Shown: positions 37,701 through 45,513 of the stretch, piece after piece
How the letters are laid out: every line of letters begins with the position of its first letter
How positions within the stretch are numbered: position 1 is the first letter of the stretch
Assembly: GCA_949294555.1 (NCBI GenBank)
Contig: CASFHP010000008.1
Coordinates: 1 to 64,000 of the forward strand
DNA length: 64,000 nucleotides
Source of the DNA: an uncultured Eubacteriales bacterium
Lineage (GTDB): Bacteria > Bacillota > Clostridia > TANB77 > CAG-508
Direction: 5' to 3'
Notes under the pieces: generated by a model
What the model saw: the letters and a program-made list of their open reading frames with translations, nothing else
Told to the model about the DNA's origin: nothing
The model's database searches: none
Position numbers and translations under genes: made by a program

Positions 37701-37873
37701 TTGGCGTTACAGACCAAGATGAAATTATTGCAATTAGCGAATATATTGATTCTTTCGGTTTAAACGGAAAAGGTGCTACAATCACATTTACTACAACTGA
37801 TGAAGGTAAAGAAGCTGTTATCATCACAGTGAATGGTAATGTTGCAGATGTAGACATCAGTAATATTAAATAA
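34727..37873 (+). CDS. Large secreted dockerin protein with FN3-like and beta-rich modules
   Basis: 1048 residues with a TTG start (34727), placed 8 bases after AAGGAGG and just after the cohesin stop. No ATG, GTG or other signal fits better. Signal peptide LVTSSLGMNKVFAATA. A type I dockerin (about 114-176) has two Ca-binding repeats, DVDGDGRINALDALQVER and NDARVNSLDSLAIKRY. Dockerins are usually C-terminal; this one is near the N-terminus. FN3-like segments follow (VVLSWTNPNG near 490), and the last 350 residues are repetitive, beta-rich, Asn/Thr/Val rich. No catalytic motif or LPxTG is present. It probably docks to the neighbouring cohesin. Confidence 0.88.
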   Translation: MNKRLKIVSSLALAGMLVTSSLGMNKVFAATAEDNYTTNPVAVYRNLVEGKTVVPFVLVNRDDVLTVKDVVESDMFSGKVETINGTAISSLDTLVGTGDKFTTTDGTEYTIVVYGDVDGDGRINALDALQVERSNVNMVTLDDVQREAADVKNDARVNSLDSLAIKRYVVGLSESVIDTLPEKEEVVEDSNYTLSLKDASYVNSTNVEGATLKMDLKETLDKATNLKLVVSDGENKVEQNVTVSAHTDYMEIALSSLAGLKDGTLTVDLYDGETIVGTVQVVKNTVVPDATNVNANRTSTRNATLSLEKCGASDVTKVKYVVKGMNDATPALTELTNSVDVQNGKLTDAQIADNLQTNTAYKVFYVVENQYGSQSAIKEAVIASDAANVEAEKALQEVVAPDLTETAEAKFTWSETGNTYVATLYKDGSAVSEKTVTASEVDFSAEMKANGTYKVSVVVKGADDGSSTNFPAKESAEVTVSTLKAVEDLKFENRENGKVVLSWTNPNGKDDFKAYDIDLYTVDAEGKETKVQDVTCNKVNANNELVSEVEVSLNTNTIYVAKVKLEANDNQAGVLSTNYVASEQFYKVAAPNMDTATKGSTSVTFTINPINIANKEVTYKVEVYDVKVNNDATEARYTLNSTRDVTVSKDNKITVDGLTSLNTYAFKLVATVDGNEVESEYSDEIRTLPTIENLTVDTAVEAGKANSGKIAVDGNNLVINGEAFDTTEITELATAKTVLEHLEVGDVVTINDNATNVTVNLAGAASTTTVAERDFGDLSNATVTIENNQYNKIIKGTFKALTLNGNGAIYTVNDVTSENPIVVADGVEVVGDKAYTVQAGANVIINDVKVSATQETAISASGKTLTVTANESANNLVFENASDEAATIVFDGLDNNTSEQKGTITIKSNGGKVTVKSDKVNVSANMNVEVNNGTVDITAPSLTGDKTVTVSADEGKQSSVIAQTETSAPDAVKAKGTVELKAYTDDQIKEVFGVTDQDEIIAISEYIDSFGLNGKGATITFTTTDEGKEAVIITVNGNVADVDISNIK

Positions 37874-37915
37874 GGTCTCCACCTAAAAATTCATATAAAT
37901 TTGAGTGCCTATAAG

Positions 37916-37963
37916 GTACAAAGATAATAGAAGATATCATAAGATATCTTCTATTATTTTTGT
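37916..37963 (+). terminator. Strong terminator after the dockerin gene
   Basis: ATAATAGAAGATAT (37924-37937) and ATATCTTCTATTAT (37944-37957) pair perfectly, extended by GTACAAAG/TTTTTGTAC, and the 3' side is T-rich. Confidence 0.85.
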
Positions 37964-38056
37964 ACATAATTGGAAAGTCATACTGATTAAAATGTCATAA
38001 GCAAAGAAAATATTAAAAAGGCCCGCTATTGTTCTAACATCTTTTCAGCAAAATAG

Positions 38057-38086
38057 TTACAATAAATTAAATAAGTATGTTATAAT
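38057..38086 (+). promoter_or_regulatory. Promoter of the BceR-type regulator gene
   Basis: TTACAA (38057-38062) with TATAAT (38081-38086), spacer 18 bases. Rest of the gap 37874-38174 holds the terminator and the short palindrome. Confidence 0.45.
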
Positions 38087-38114
38087 AAAGTCGAATATAT
38101 AAAAGAGGTGAGAA

Positions 38115-38140
38115 GGTTGAAAAATAATTCTTTTCCAACC
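38115..38140. repeat. Minimal palindrome: the two ends of the 8280-type element
   Basis: GGTTGAAAAATAATTCTTTTCCAACC joins the left end and right end of the element at 8280-8399 with the interior missing. It stands just before the response regulator's ribosome site. Confidence 0.65.
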
Positions 38141-38174
38141 AGGTTTGTGCCTTAAGAAAGGAATGAGATAAATT

Positions 38175-38846
38175 ATGCAAAAAATTCTAATTGTTGAAGA
38201 TGATAAAAAATTAAGACAAGAATTAGAAACGTTTTTAAATAAAAATGGATTTCTAGCAAAAGGACTAGAAAAATTTGATAATACCATTTGCGACATCATA
38301 GATGAAAAAGCAGATTTGGTATTATTAGATATCAACTTGCCATATATGGATGGAGAATTTGTATGTAAAGAAGTAAGAAAACTATCTAATGTACCAATTA
38401 TTATGGTAACAAGTAGAGATAATGAAATAGATGAATTAATGAGTTTAAATTATGGGGCAGACCAATATGTTACAAAGCCATATAATTTACAAATATTACT
38501 TGCCAAAATAACAGGATTACTAAAAAGAAACCAAAATTCAGGAAGAAATCCAGAAAAGATTGACTGTAATGGATTTGTCTTAAACATAGCAGAAAGAGTT
38601 ATAGAAAAAGAGAATCAAAAGATAGACTTAACGAAAAATGAATATAGTATTTTATATTATTTAAGTAAACATAAAGAAAAAGTAGTATCAAGAGATGAGA
38701 TTATGGACTATTTATGGGAAAGTGAAGAATTTATTGACGACAATACACTAAATGTAAATATAAAAAGATTAAGAACAAAGTTAGAAGAATTAGGATTAAA
38801 AGATAGAATAGAAACTAAAAGAGGGCAGGGGTATATATTAAAATGA
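38175..38846 (+). CDS. OmpR-family response regulator, BceR-like
   Basis: 223 residues, AGAAAGGAATG site. Receiver domain with phosphoacceptor Asp52 in LVLLDINLPYMDG and conserved EDD at 8-10 and Lys near 104. C-terminal winged-helix DNA-binding domain with NEYSILYYLSKH and ETKRGQGYILK. Four bases overlap the sensor kinase gene, so both are co-translated. With the downstream BceAB transporter it probably regulates antimicrobial-peptide detoxification. Confidence 0.9.
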   Translation: MQKILIVEDDKKLRQELETFLNKNGFLAKGLEKFDNTICDIIDEKADLVLLDINLPYMDGEFVCKEVRKLSNVPIIMVTSRDNEIDELMSLNYGADQYVTKPYNLQILLAKITGLLKRNQNSGRNPEKIDCNGFVLNIAERVIEKENQKIDLTKNEYSILYYLSKHKEKVVSRDEIMDYLWESEEFIDDNTLNVNIKRLRTKLEELGLKDRIETKRGQGYILK

Positions 38847-39859
38847 AATTTAAGGATTTTATAAAAGATAAAGTCATATTAATTGTAACTATCATATTGG
38901 CATTAATCAGCATAGAAATATTATTGTTGGCATATCCTATTGGAATAGTTGTAAAAATATATATTACAGCTATTATTGTTATGGTTGTAGCTATTTCGCT
39001 ATTATTAGAATATAAAAGAAAACAACATTTTTATAATCAATTAAAAGCGAATATGGACGAGTTAAAAGAAAAGTATCTAATTTCTGAAATTATCAAAACA
39101 CCTAATTTTATAGAAGGCAAAATTTTAAAAGAAGTTATACAAGATACAGGAAAATCTATGCTAGAAAATGTAAATTACTATAAAAATATTCAAGAAGAGT
39201 ATAAAGAATATATAGAACTATGGATTCATGAAGTAAAAATACCAATTGCAGCAAGTAAAATGATTATTGAAAACCATAAAAATGAAATAACAAAAAGTAT
39301 AGATGAAGAATTAGATAAAGTAGAAAACTATACAGAACAAGCATTGTATTATGCAAGAAGTAATGCAGTCGAAAAAGATTATATTATTACCAAAACCAAC
39401 TTAAAAGAAATTGTAAATGGAGCCATATTAAAAAATAAAAGTACATTATTAAATGAAAGAGTTGTCTTAGAATTAAAAGATTTAGAGCAAGAAGTTTATA
39501 CAGATAGTAAATGGGCAACATTTATTGTTAACCAAATTATACAAAATGCGATTAAGTATTCAAAAGAAGAGAATAAAAGAATAGAAATATTTGCAAAATC
39601 AAAAAATGATAAAGTCATTTTATATATAAAAGATAATGGAATCGGTATCAAACAAGGTGAGATCACAAGAGTATTTGAAAGAGGATTTACAGGAGAAAAT
39701 GGAAGGAGAATAGGACAAAAATCAACAGGGATTGGTTTATATTTGTGCAAGAAATTATGTGATAAATTACGCCTTGGTATAGAATTAAATTCTAAAAAGG
39801 ATGAAGGAACAGAAGTAAGAATTATATTTCCTAAAAATAGTTATACGAATTTGAAGTAG
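38843..39859 (+). CDS. Intramembrane-sensing histidine kinase, BceS-like
   Basis: 338 residues. Two close N-terminal membrane helices (about 10-30 and 36-53) with almost no loop between, the pattern of intramembrane-sensing kinases that sense through an ABC transporter. H-box IHEVKIPIAA (His near 128), N-box VNQIIQNAIKYS, then GIGIKQGEI and STGIGLYLCKKL of the ATP-binding domain. The partner transporter (41912-44762) lies downstream but is separated by a toxin-antitoxin pair. Confidence 0.9.
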   Translation: MKFKDFIKDKVILIVTIILALISIEILLLAYPIGIVVKIYITAIIVMVVAISLLLEYKRKQHFYNQLKANMDELKEKYLISEIIKTPNFIEGKILKEVIQDTGKSMLENVNYYKNIQEEYKEYIELWIHEVKIPIAASKMIIENHKNEITKSIDEELDKVENYTEQALYYARSNAVEKDYIITKTNLKEIVNGAILKNKSTLLNERVVLELKDLEQEVYTDSKWATFIVNQIIQNAIKYSKEENKRIEIFAKSKNDKVILYIKDNGIGIKQGEITRVFERGFTGENGRRIGQKSTGIGLYLCKKLCDKLRLGIELNSKKDEGTEVRIIFPKNSYTNLK

Positions 39860-39928
39860 TTTGGATAAGAGTATAATGCTGGAGAATGTTAGGGTGTGAA
39901 AATAAATAAAGTATTTTATGAAATGTTA

Positions 39929-39990
39929 TTGACATAATTTTAAATATGTTATATAATGTAATCAACTATCAATTGATAGTTGATTACATT
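39929..39990 (+). promoter_or_regulatory. Toxin-antitoxin promoter with perfect 36-base operator
   Basis: Consensus TTGACA (39929-39934), 17 bases, TATAAT (39952-39957). A perfect palindrome AATGTAATCAACTATCAA plus its complement (39955-39990) covers the end of the -10 box and the likely start site, and ends at the ribosome site. It is a strong candidate for autoregulation by the HTH antitoxin. Confidence 0.75.
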
Positions 39991-40003
39991 AGGAGGTAAA
40001 AAA

Positions 40004-40408
40004 GTGGCAGAAGGATATCAAGCAACCAAAGGAAATGTAGAAATTTTTCTAAAAGAACTAAAAGAAATACTAGAAAACCCTAAATCAAAAGTGAATATTA
40101 TTCCAAGAGAAGATAAGCCAATAGAATATTCAACAGATTATTGTTTAACAGATTTAGGCATGAATAAAGAAGATATAAAAGAAGAATTAAAAAAATTGAA
40201 ACTTGATGAATATGTGGAATGTTGTCCTGATAAAAGAAACTTAAAATCAAGAGATTATTATATATTTTGTAAAATATATAATCAGAAACAAGTATACATA
40301 AAAATAAAAATACAAAGTTATGATAATAAAATTATATTATGTATGTCATTTCATTATGCGGAATATGAAATAACTAAATTTCCATACAAGGGAAAGGAGG
40401 TAGAATAG
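40004..40408 (+). CDS. MqsR-like toxin
   Basis: 134 residues with GTG start (40004) after AGGAGGT. The tail YIKIKIQ...ILCMSFHYAEYE and the segment LTDLGMNKEDIKEELKKL match type II MqsR-family ribonuclease toxins (RelE-like fold, mRNA cleavage). The next gene, 6 bases later, encodes a two-domain antitoxin. Toxin-first order is typical for mqsRA. Activity not proven; assignment rests on motif pattern and context. Confidence 0.7.
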   Translation: MAEGYQATKGNVEIFLKELKEILENPKSKVNIIPREDKPIEYSTDYCLTDLGMNKEDIKEELKKLKLDEYVECCPDKRNLKSRDYYIFCKIYNQKQVYIKIKIQSYDNKIILCMSFHYAEYEITKFPYKGKEVE

Positions 40409-40413
40409 ATAAA

Positions 40414-41439
40414 ATGAAAGAATTAAAAAAAGTAAATATGTTTTGTTCTATTTGTGAAGAAAAACATGATGTTAGTTTAATTGAAGAAGAAAGAGAAACA
40501 ATTATAAAGGGAGAAAAGATTAAATATAAAGAATTACATTATAAATGTGATAAATATTCAGACAATAATATATTTATGTCAGATGATCTGTGGAATATCA
40601 ATTTGATTAATAGTTTAGACGAATATAGAAAGAAAAAAGATTTATTAACATCAAAAGAAATAAAAGAAATAAGAGAGAAATATCAATTAACACAAAGTGA
40701 AATGGCATATTTATTAAATTTAGGCGAGATTACTATAACAAGATATGAAACAAAGCAGATTCAAGATGCTAGTGTTGATAATATGATTAGAGAGTTGAAT
40801 GATAATCCATTATTTGCTTTAAAATTATTAGAAAAGAATAAGAATAAGTTTAAAAGATACAACGAAATAGATAAAAATATCAAAGATGTAATTGATAAAA
40901 ATATTATTAATTTTTTAAATGAACAAGAATTAATTGCAAAGTATGTAAAATATGATGAGAAATCTATTATAAATGGTAATACAGTCTTAGATATAGGAAC
41001 TTTAACAAATGTATTAGGATATATTACTAAAGAAATGGGACCAACGAAAAAAGTTGTATTAATGAAGTTATTATGGTATATAGATAGTTTGAGTTATAAA
41101 AATAATGGACATACAATTACAGGATTGGTTTATGAGCATATGCCATATGGAGCTTTGCCAATAGGACATAGAGAGATTATTGAATTATCATCAATAAAAT
41201 CGGATTTGTTTATCAATGAAAGTGAATATGAGGAATATAGGATTCAATTTAATGAAAAATATAAAATAAAAAAACTGAAAAAAGAAGAAAAAGAAATTAT
41301 AGATAAAGTTATCCATAAATTTAAGAATTATAAAAGTTATGAAATTTCTAATTATATGCATAAAGAAAAAGCATATATGGAAACAAAGGATAATGAAATT
41401 ATACCATTTTCATTCGCAAAAGAAATTAATGAATTTTAA
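40414..41439 (+). CDS. MqsA-like antitoxin fused to a Panacea (DUF4065) domain
   Basis: 341 residues, GGAGG site. The N-terminus has MFCSICEEKH, the first half of an MqsA-type zinc finger; the second CxxC is reduced to one Cys (YKCDKY), so metal binding may be lost. An XRE HTH follows (IREKYQLTQSEMAYLLNLGEI, about 87-135). The C-terminal region about 190-330, with KLLWYIDSLSYKNNGHTITG and EHMPYGALP, matches the Panacea domain known to neutralise many toxins. It probably binds the toxin and represses the palindromic promoter. Ends in a terminator. Confidence 0.78.
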   Translation: MKELKKVNMFCSICEEKHDVSLIEEERETIIKGEKIKYKELHYKCDKYSDNNIFMSDDLWNINLINSLDEYRKKKDLLTSKEIKEIREKYQLTQSEMAYLLNLGEITITRYETKQIQDASVDNMIRELNDNPLFALKLLEKNKNKFKRYNEIDKNIKDVIDKNIINFLNEQELIAKYVKYDEKSIINGNTVLDIGTLTNVLGYITKEMGPTKKVVLMKLLWYIDSLSYKNNGHTITGLVYEHMPYGALPIGHREIIELSSIKSDLFINESEYEEYRIQFNEKYKIKKLKKEEKEIIDKVIHKFKNYKSYEISNYMHKEKAYMETKDNEIIPFSFAKEINEF

Positions 41440-41458
41440 AATGTTATAATAGTTTATA

Positions 41459-41486
41459 GGTAAGATACAAAATATCTTGCCTTTTA
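41459..41486 (+). terminator. Terminator after the Panacea antitoxin gene
   Basis: GGTAAGATA and TATCTTGCC form a 9-base stem with a short A-rich loop, followed by TTTT. Confidence 0.75.
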
Positions 41487-41490
41487 ATTT

Positions 41491-41652
41491 ATGCATAGAA
41501 ATCTTTGATTTCGTTATGCATGCTTTTCTTATTACGAAAGAAAAATTGTTAGATTTTTCTGAAGTAACAAGGTTAATTTTCCTTGGACTGTGCATATTTG
41601 CGAAGCAAAATGCACATAAAGTGCGTCGAAAGCTATGCTTTCGTTAACGCAC
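41491..41652. repeat. Cluster of hairpins, copy 1 of an inverted pair
   Basis: Four hairpins in a row: ATGCATAGAAATC/GATTTCGTTATGCAT, GAAAAAT/ATTTTTC, GTGCATATTTGC/GCAAAATGCAC (41590-41615) and GTGCGT-CGAAAGC/GCTTTCG-ACGCAC. TAACAAGGTTAATTTTCCTT (41565-41584) sits between the second and third. The same order (hairpin, AACAAGGTTAA, GTGCATATTTGC hairpin) appears reversed at 49431-49512. No coding sequence is seen. Confidence 0.75.
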
Positions 41653-41757
41653 AATTATCTTACAAAAATGTAATGTAAATGTAAGATTAATCAATGGAAA
41701 GAAAAAAGAATAAGCCGTATAATAAATATAAATAAAAGATAAATAGAGGTTTACAAG

Positions 41758-41878
41758 CTTGAAAAATAATTGCGTTTTGGCGTTGTTAGACTTCATCCAA
41801 AATCAAATCAACGTGCAAAAGCACACCTCATTGATTTTGGACTTGGTTGCCTAGCCAAAAGCACAATTCTTTTCTAAG
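41758..41878. repeat. Palindromic element upstream of the BceA gene
   Basis: Outer arms 41758-41781 and 41854-41878 with TTGAAAAATAATTG and CAATTCTTTTCTAAG ends, inner perfect-type arms 41797-41816 and 41821-41840 (CCAAAATCAA), apex GTGC-AAAA-GCAC. A relative of the element at 8280. It ends about 15 bases before the GAAAGGAATG ribosome site of the transporter. With the repeat above it fills the 472-base gap. Confidence 0.75.
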
Positions 41879-41911
41879 CAATTTGTGCCTAAAGAAAGGA
41901 ATGAAACTAAA

Positions 41912-42679
41912 ATGAGTCATGTATTAGAAGTTAAAAATATCGAAAAATATTATGGAAACAAATCCAACTTAACAAAAGCAATTGCAGGAATTAGCTTTAA
42001 TGTAGAAAAAGGAGAATTTGTTGGAATCATGGGAGCATCAGGTTCAGGAAAAACAACTTTACTAAATTGTATTTCAACCATTGATAGAGTCACTGCAGGA
42101 AAAATTATGATTAACAATCAAGATATTACCAAATTAAAAGGAAATCAATTAAACAAATTTAGGAGAGAAGAATTAGGTTTTATCTTTCAAGACTTTAACT
42201 TGCTTGATACTTTAACAGCTTATGAAAACATCGCATTAGCACTTACCATTCAAAAGGTAAATCCTCATGAAATTGATAAAAGAGTAAAAGAAGTAGCTGA
42301 AAAATTAGAAATATTAGAAATTTTAAATAAATATCCATATCAAATATCAGGAGGACAAAAGCAAAGGGTAGCGTCAGCAAGAGCCATTATTACAAATCCC
42401 AAAATGGTACTTGCAGATGAACCAACAGGAGCCTTAGATTCAAAATCTGCAAGACAATTATTAGAAACATTTGAACACTTAAATAAAAACTTAGGAGCAA
42501 CGATTTTAATGGTTACACATGATGCCTTTACAGCAAGTTATGCAGATAGAATTATCTTTATTAAAGATGGAAAAATCTTTAATGAGCTTGTAAAAGGAGA
42601 AGATACAAGAAAACAATTCTTTGAAAAAATCATCGAAGTACAAACACTTCTTGGAGGTGATTTGAACGATGTTATTTAA
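41912..42679 (+). CDS. BceA-type ABC transporter ATP-binding protein
   Basis: 255 residues from ATG 41912, AAAGAAAGGAATG upstream. Walker A GASGSGKTT (near 40), signature ISGGQKQRVASARA (near 145) and Walker B MVLADEPTGALD (near 168). This is the MacB/LolD-like subfamily that works with an FtsX-type permease. Overlaps the permease gene by 11 bases. Predicted to remove peptide antibiotics from their membrane targets. Confidence 0.92.
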   Translation: MSHVLEVKNIEKYYGNKSNLTKAIAGISFNVEKGEFVGIMGASGSGKTTLLNCISTIDRVTAGKIMINNQDITKLKGNQLNKFRREELGFIFQDFNLLDTLTAYENIALALTIQKVNPHEIDKRVKEVAEKLEILEILNKYPYQISGGQKQRVASARAIITNPKMVLADEPTGALDSKSARQLLETFEHLNKNLGATILMVTHDAFTASYADRIIFIKDGKIFNELVKGEDTRKQFFEKIIEVQTLLGGDLNDVI

Positions 42680-44762
42680 ATTATCTATTAAAAATATGAA
42701 AAAGAGCTTTAAAGACTATGCCATATATTTTTTAACATTGGTATTAGGTGTTGCCATCTTCTATATGTTCAACTCTTTAGATAGCCAACAAGCAATGCTT
42801 GAAGTTTCCCAATCTACAAGAGATATGATACAACTCATGATTAGCATGTTAGGAATGGTATCTGTATTTATTGCCATTATCCTTGGATTTCTAATTGTCT
42901 ATGCAAATAACTTCTTGATAAATAGAAGAAAAAGAGAATTTGGAATTTATATGACATTAGGCATGGGAAGAAGACAAATATCACAAATTATATTAATAGA
43001 GACCATACTAGTAGGGATTATCTCTTTAATCGTTGGTATTTTTATAGGTGTATTTGGTTCTCAATTTATGTCTATATTAGTGGCAAAACTTTTTGAAGCA
43101 GATATGAGTGAATTTACCTTTGTATTTTCAAAGGATGCTTGTATCAAAACATGTATCTATTTTGCGGTTATGTATCTAGCAGTTATGATATTTAACACAT
43201 TTACCATTTCAAGATATAAATTAATTAATTTGCTAACTGCTGTTAGAAAAAATGAAAAAGTCAAAATTAAAAATCCAATTATATCTATATTGGTATTTCT
43301 AATTTCAGCAGTATTATTAGGATATGCATATTATATTGTTACAGGAGGCATTTATGAATTAAATACAGAAGAAAAAATGCTAGTACCAATTTTAATGGGA
43401 ATTGTGGGAACAATAGGTGTATTTTGGTCTTTATCAGGATTTATATTAAGAATTATCCAAACAAGAAAAAAGATATATCTAAAAGGGACCAATATGTTTG
43501 TATTAAGACAATTGAATAATAAGATTAATACAACAGTTGTGTCAATGACTGTAATATGTTTAATGTTATTTATGACAATCAGTGTGTTGTCTAGTAGTTT
43601 ATCTATTCAAACAACATTAGATTCAGAATTAGAAGAAATGACACCAGTAGATGTCAATTTATATAAAACAGCAAACTTACCAGAAAGTTATGAAGATTCT
43701 TATACAGGTAAGATGATATATCCTACTGAAGAACAAATTGAAGATTCCAAACATCCAATCACCTACACACTGGAAACTAATGGTTATGATATGAAACAAT
43801 TAAAAGATATTGTAGAAATTCCAATATATGCAATTCCAGAATGGACTTTAAAATATAGTCTAGGAAATTATTATGAAACAGCAAAAGCACAATTTTCAAT
43901 GCTTATGTATGATACACCAGAAGAAGTTATAAAAATATCTGATTATAATAAAATTGCAAAACTCTATGGGGAAGAACAATATAGCTTAAATGATGATGAA
44001 TATATTGTGCTTTGTGATTTTGATAACATGATAGAACTAAGAAATCAAGCATTAAAAGAAAATTCAACGATAGAAATAGAGGGAAAAACCTTACATGCTA
44101 AATATGATGAATGCAAAAGTGGATTTATAGAAATGTCTGCAAGTCATGTAAACACAGGAATTATATTAGTACCAGATAGCTTTGAATTAAAAGAAGAATG
44201 GAAAGAAGAACAATTTTTAGTAGCAAATTATAATGCCGAAACAGATGAAGAAAAAGAAGAAATAGAAAAAGTGTTTACAGGAGAAAATGCGGCATTATCT
44301 ACGAATTTAAATGAAAAAGGCATAGAACTAGAAGGTATGACAAAGATTAGTATAATAGAAGCAAGTAAAGGATTAGCAACCATTATTATATTTATTGCGA
44401 TTTATTTAGGTGTTATCTTCTTAATTGCAAGTTCTGCAATTTTAGCATTAAAACAATTAACAGAAAGTTCTGATAACAAACAAAGATATATGATATTGAG
44501 AAAAATTGGTTGTGATGAAAAAATGATAAATCAAGCTCTATTTAGACAAATATTCATATTTTTCATGTTACCATTAGTCTTAGCCATTATACATTCTATA
44601 TTTGGAATAAAATTCATATTATCAATGCTTGCTACACTAGCATCTCCAGATGAATTATTACCTTCTGTTGTTGTAACAGCAGTGATTATTGGTGTGATAT
44701 ATGGATTGTATTTCTTAGCGACGTATATAGGAAGTAAGAATATCATCAAAGAGGAGGATTGA
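42669..44762 (+). CDS. BceB-type FtsX-family permease
   Basis: 697 residues, GGAGG site inside the preceding gene. About ten membrane helices. A large extracellular domain (about residues 310-560) lies between helices, the hallmark of BceB permeases, which bind peptide antibiotics and signal to the kinase. FtsX-like segments occur near 55-160 and 560-690. Its kinase partner is the upstream sensor gene. Substrate cannot be predicted. Confidence 0.9.
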   Translation: MLFKLSIKNMKKSFKDYAIYFLTLVLGVAIFYMFNSLDSQQAMLEVSQSTRDMIQLMISMLGMVSVFIAIILGFLIVYANNFLINRRKREFGIYMTLGMGRRQISQIILIETILVGIISLIVGIFIGVFGSQFMSILVAKLFEADMSEFTFVFSKDACIKTCIYFAVMYLAVMIFNTFTISRYKLINLLTAVRKNEKVKIKNPIISILVFLISAVLLGYAYYIVTGGIYELNTEEKMLVPILMGIVGTIGVFWSLSGFILRIIQTRKKIYLKGTNMFVLRQLNNKINTTVVSMTVICLMLFMTISVLSSSLSIQTTLDSELEEMTPVDVNLYKTANLPESYEDSYTGKMIYPTEEQIEDSKHPITYTLETNGYDMKQLKDIVEIPIYAIPEWTLKYSLGNYYETAKAQFSMLMYDTPEEVIKISDYNKIAKLYGEEQYSLNDDEYIVLCDFDNMIELRNQALKENSTIEIEGKTLHAKYDECKSGFIEMSASHVNTGIILVPDSFELKEEWKEEQFLVANYNAETDEEKEEIEKVFTGENAALSTNLNEKGIELEGMTKISIIEASKGLATIIIFIAIYLGVIFLIASSAILALKQLTESSDNKQRYMILRKIGCDEKMINQALFRQIFIFFMLPLVLAIIHSIFGIKFILSMLATLASPDELLPSVVVTAVIIGVIYGLYFLATYIGSKNIIKEED

Positions 44763-44765
44763 AAA

Positions 44766-44869
44766 ATGGAAGATATTAAAGAAAAAATCCCAACGATTAT
44801 TGCGGTAATTATTAGAAAACATGCCTCTTGAAGAAAAAGTTACAGAAATAAAGGCAAATTATTTTGAAT
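44766..44869 (+). pseudogene. Degenerate small ORF after the BceB gene
   Basis: ATG 44766, with GGAGGATTG upstream, reads MEDIKEKIPTIIAVIIRKHAS then stops. A second frame continues LLENMPLEEKVTEIKANYFE to a stop at 44868-44870. One base removed would give a 34-residue protein. This looks like a small gene broken by an insertion, but it could be chance. Confidence 0.3.
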
Positions 44870-44870
44870 A

Positions 44871-44908
44871 GAGTTACTAGAAATAGTAGCTCTAGTTTGA
44901 TTTTTTTA
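44871..44908 (+). terminator. Terminator after the Bce operon
   Basis: GAGTTACTA and TAGTAGCTC form an 8-of-9 stem followed by TTTTTTTATT. Confidence 0.65.
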
Positions 44909-45000
44909 TTAAATTATTACTTTGTGGTAATTGTAAAAAAATAAACTGTTATGATAAAATAAAAATGCTTAATTGAGATTGATAGGAGGATTATTTGACG

Positions 45001-45504
45001 ATGTATGACTATGTATTGCAATATGGTTTTGACAAAGAAACAGAACAATTTGTTCAAAACATAAAAAACTATTTAAAAGAAAATAAAATTAAAGATGAAG
45101 AAAGAAATTGGTTACCACATATAACAATTGATTTATATAACTGTAAAGACCAAGAAACTTTTATAAATAAATTAGATAACATTATAAGTAACATAAAGAG
45201 ATTTAATGTTAGATTTATAAATTTGAATGATTTTAATGGTAAAATATTATATATTGAACCATTTGACACAAAAGAATTAATTACATTAAAACAGATTTTT
45301 AATAAAGCATTATATGAATATAGATTAGAAAATACAAGAAATCGAATATATAAACCACATATAACACTATGCAAAAATGATGATATAAATCAAAATACTT
45401 ATGATTTAGCTCATAATGTATTTCATTCATTTATTGGAGAGATAACAGATATATGGGTATATAATCAGAATATGGAATTATTAAAAGAATATGAGTTAAA
45501 GTAG
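45001..45504 (+). CDS. 2'-5' RNA ligase/cyclic phosphodiesterase-like protein
   Basis: 167 residues. Two HxT motifs of the 2H phosphoesterase fold: PHITID near 36 and KPHITLC near 118. These hydrolyse or ligate 2'-5' or cyclic RNA phosphates. The ATG at 45001 is chosen; TTG 44995 is closer to AGGAGG (5 bases) and is possible. A nucleotidase gene follows 9 bases later, forming a probable operon. Confidence 0.78.
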   Translation: MYDYVLQYGFDKETEQFVQNIKNYLKENKIKDEERNWLPHITIDLYNCKDQETFINKLDNIISNIKRFNVRFINLNDFNGKILYIEPFDTKELITLKQIFNKALYEYRLENTRNRIYKPHITLCKNDDINQNTYDLAHNVFHSFIGEITDIWVYNQNMELLKEYELK

Positions 45505-45513
45505 AGGTTATTT

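Noticed and set aside
39955-39990. Perfect palindrome considered as a terminator of the sensor kinase gene
   Set aside because: It overlaps a consensus -10 box, lacks a T-run and ends at the next ribosome site; an operator is a better reading.
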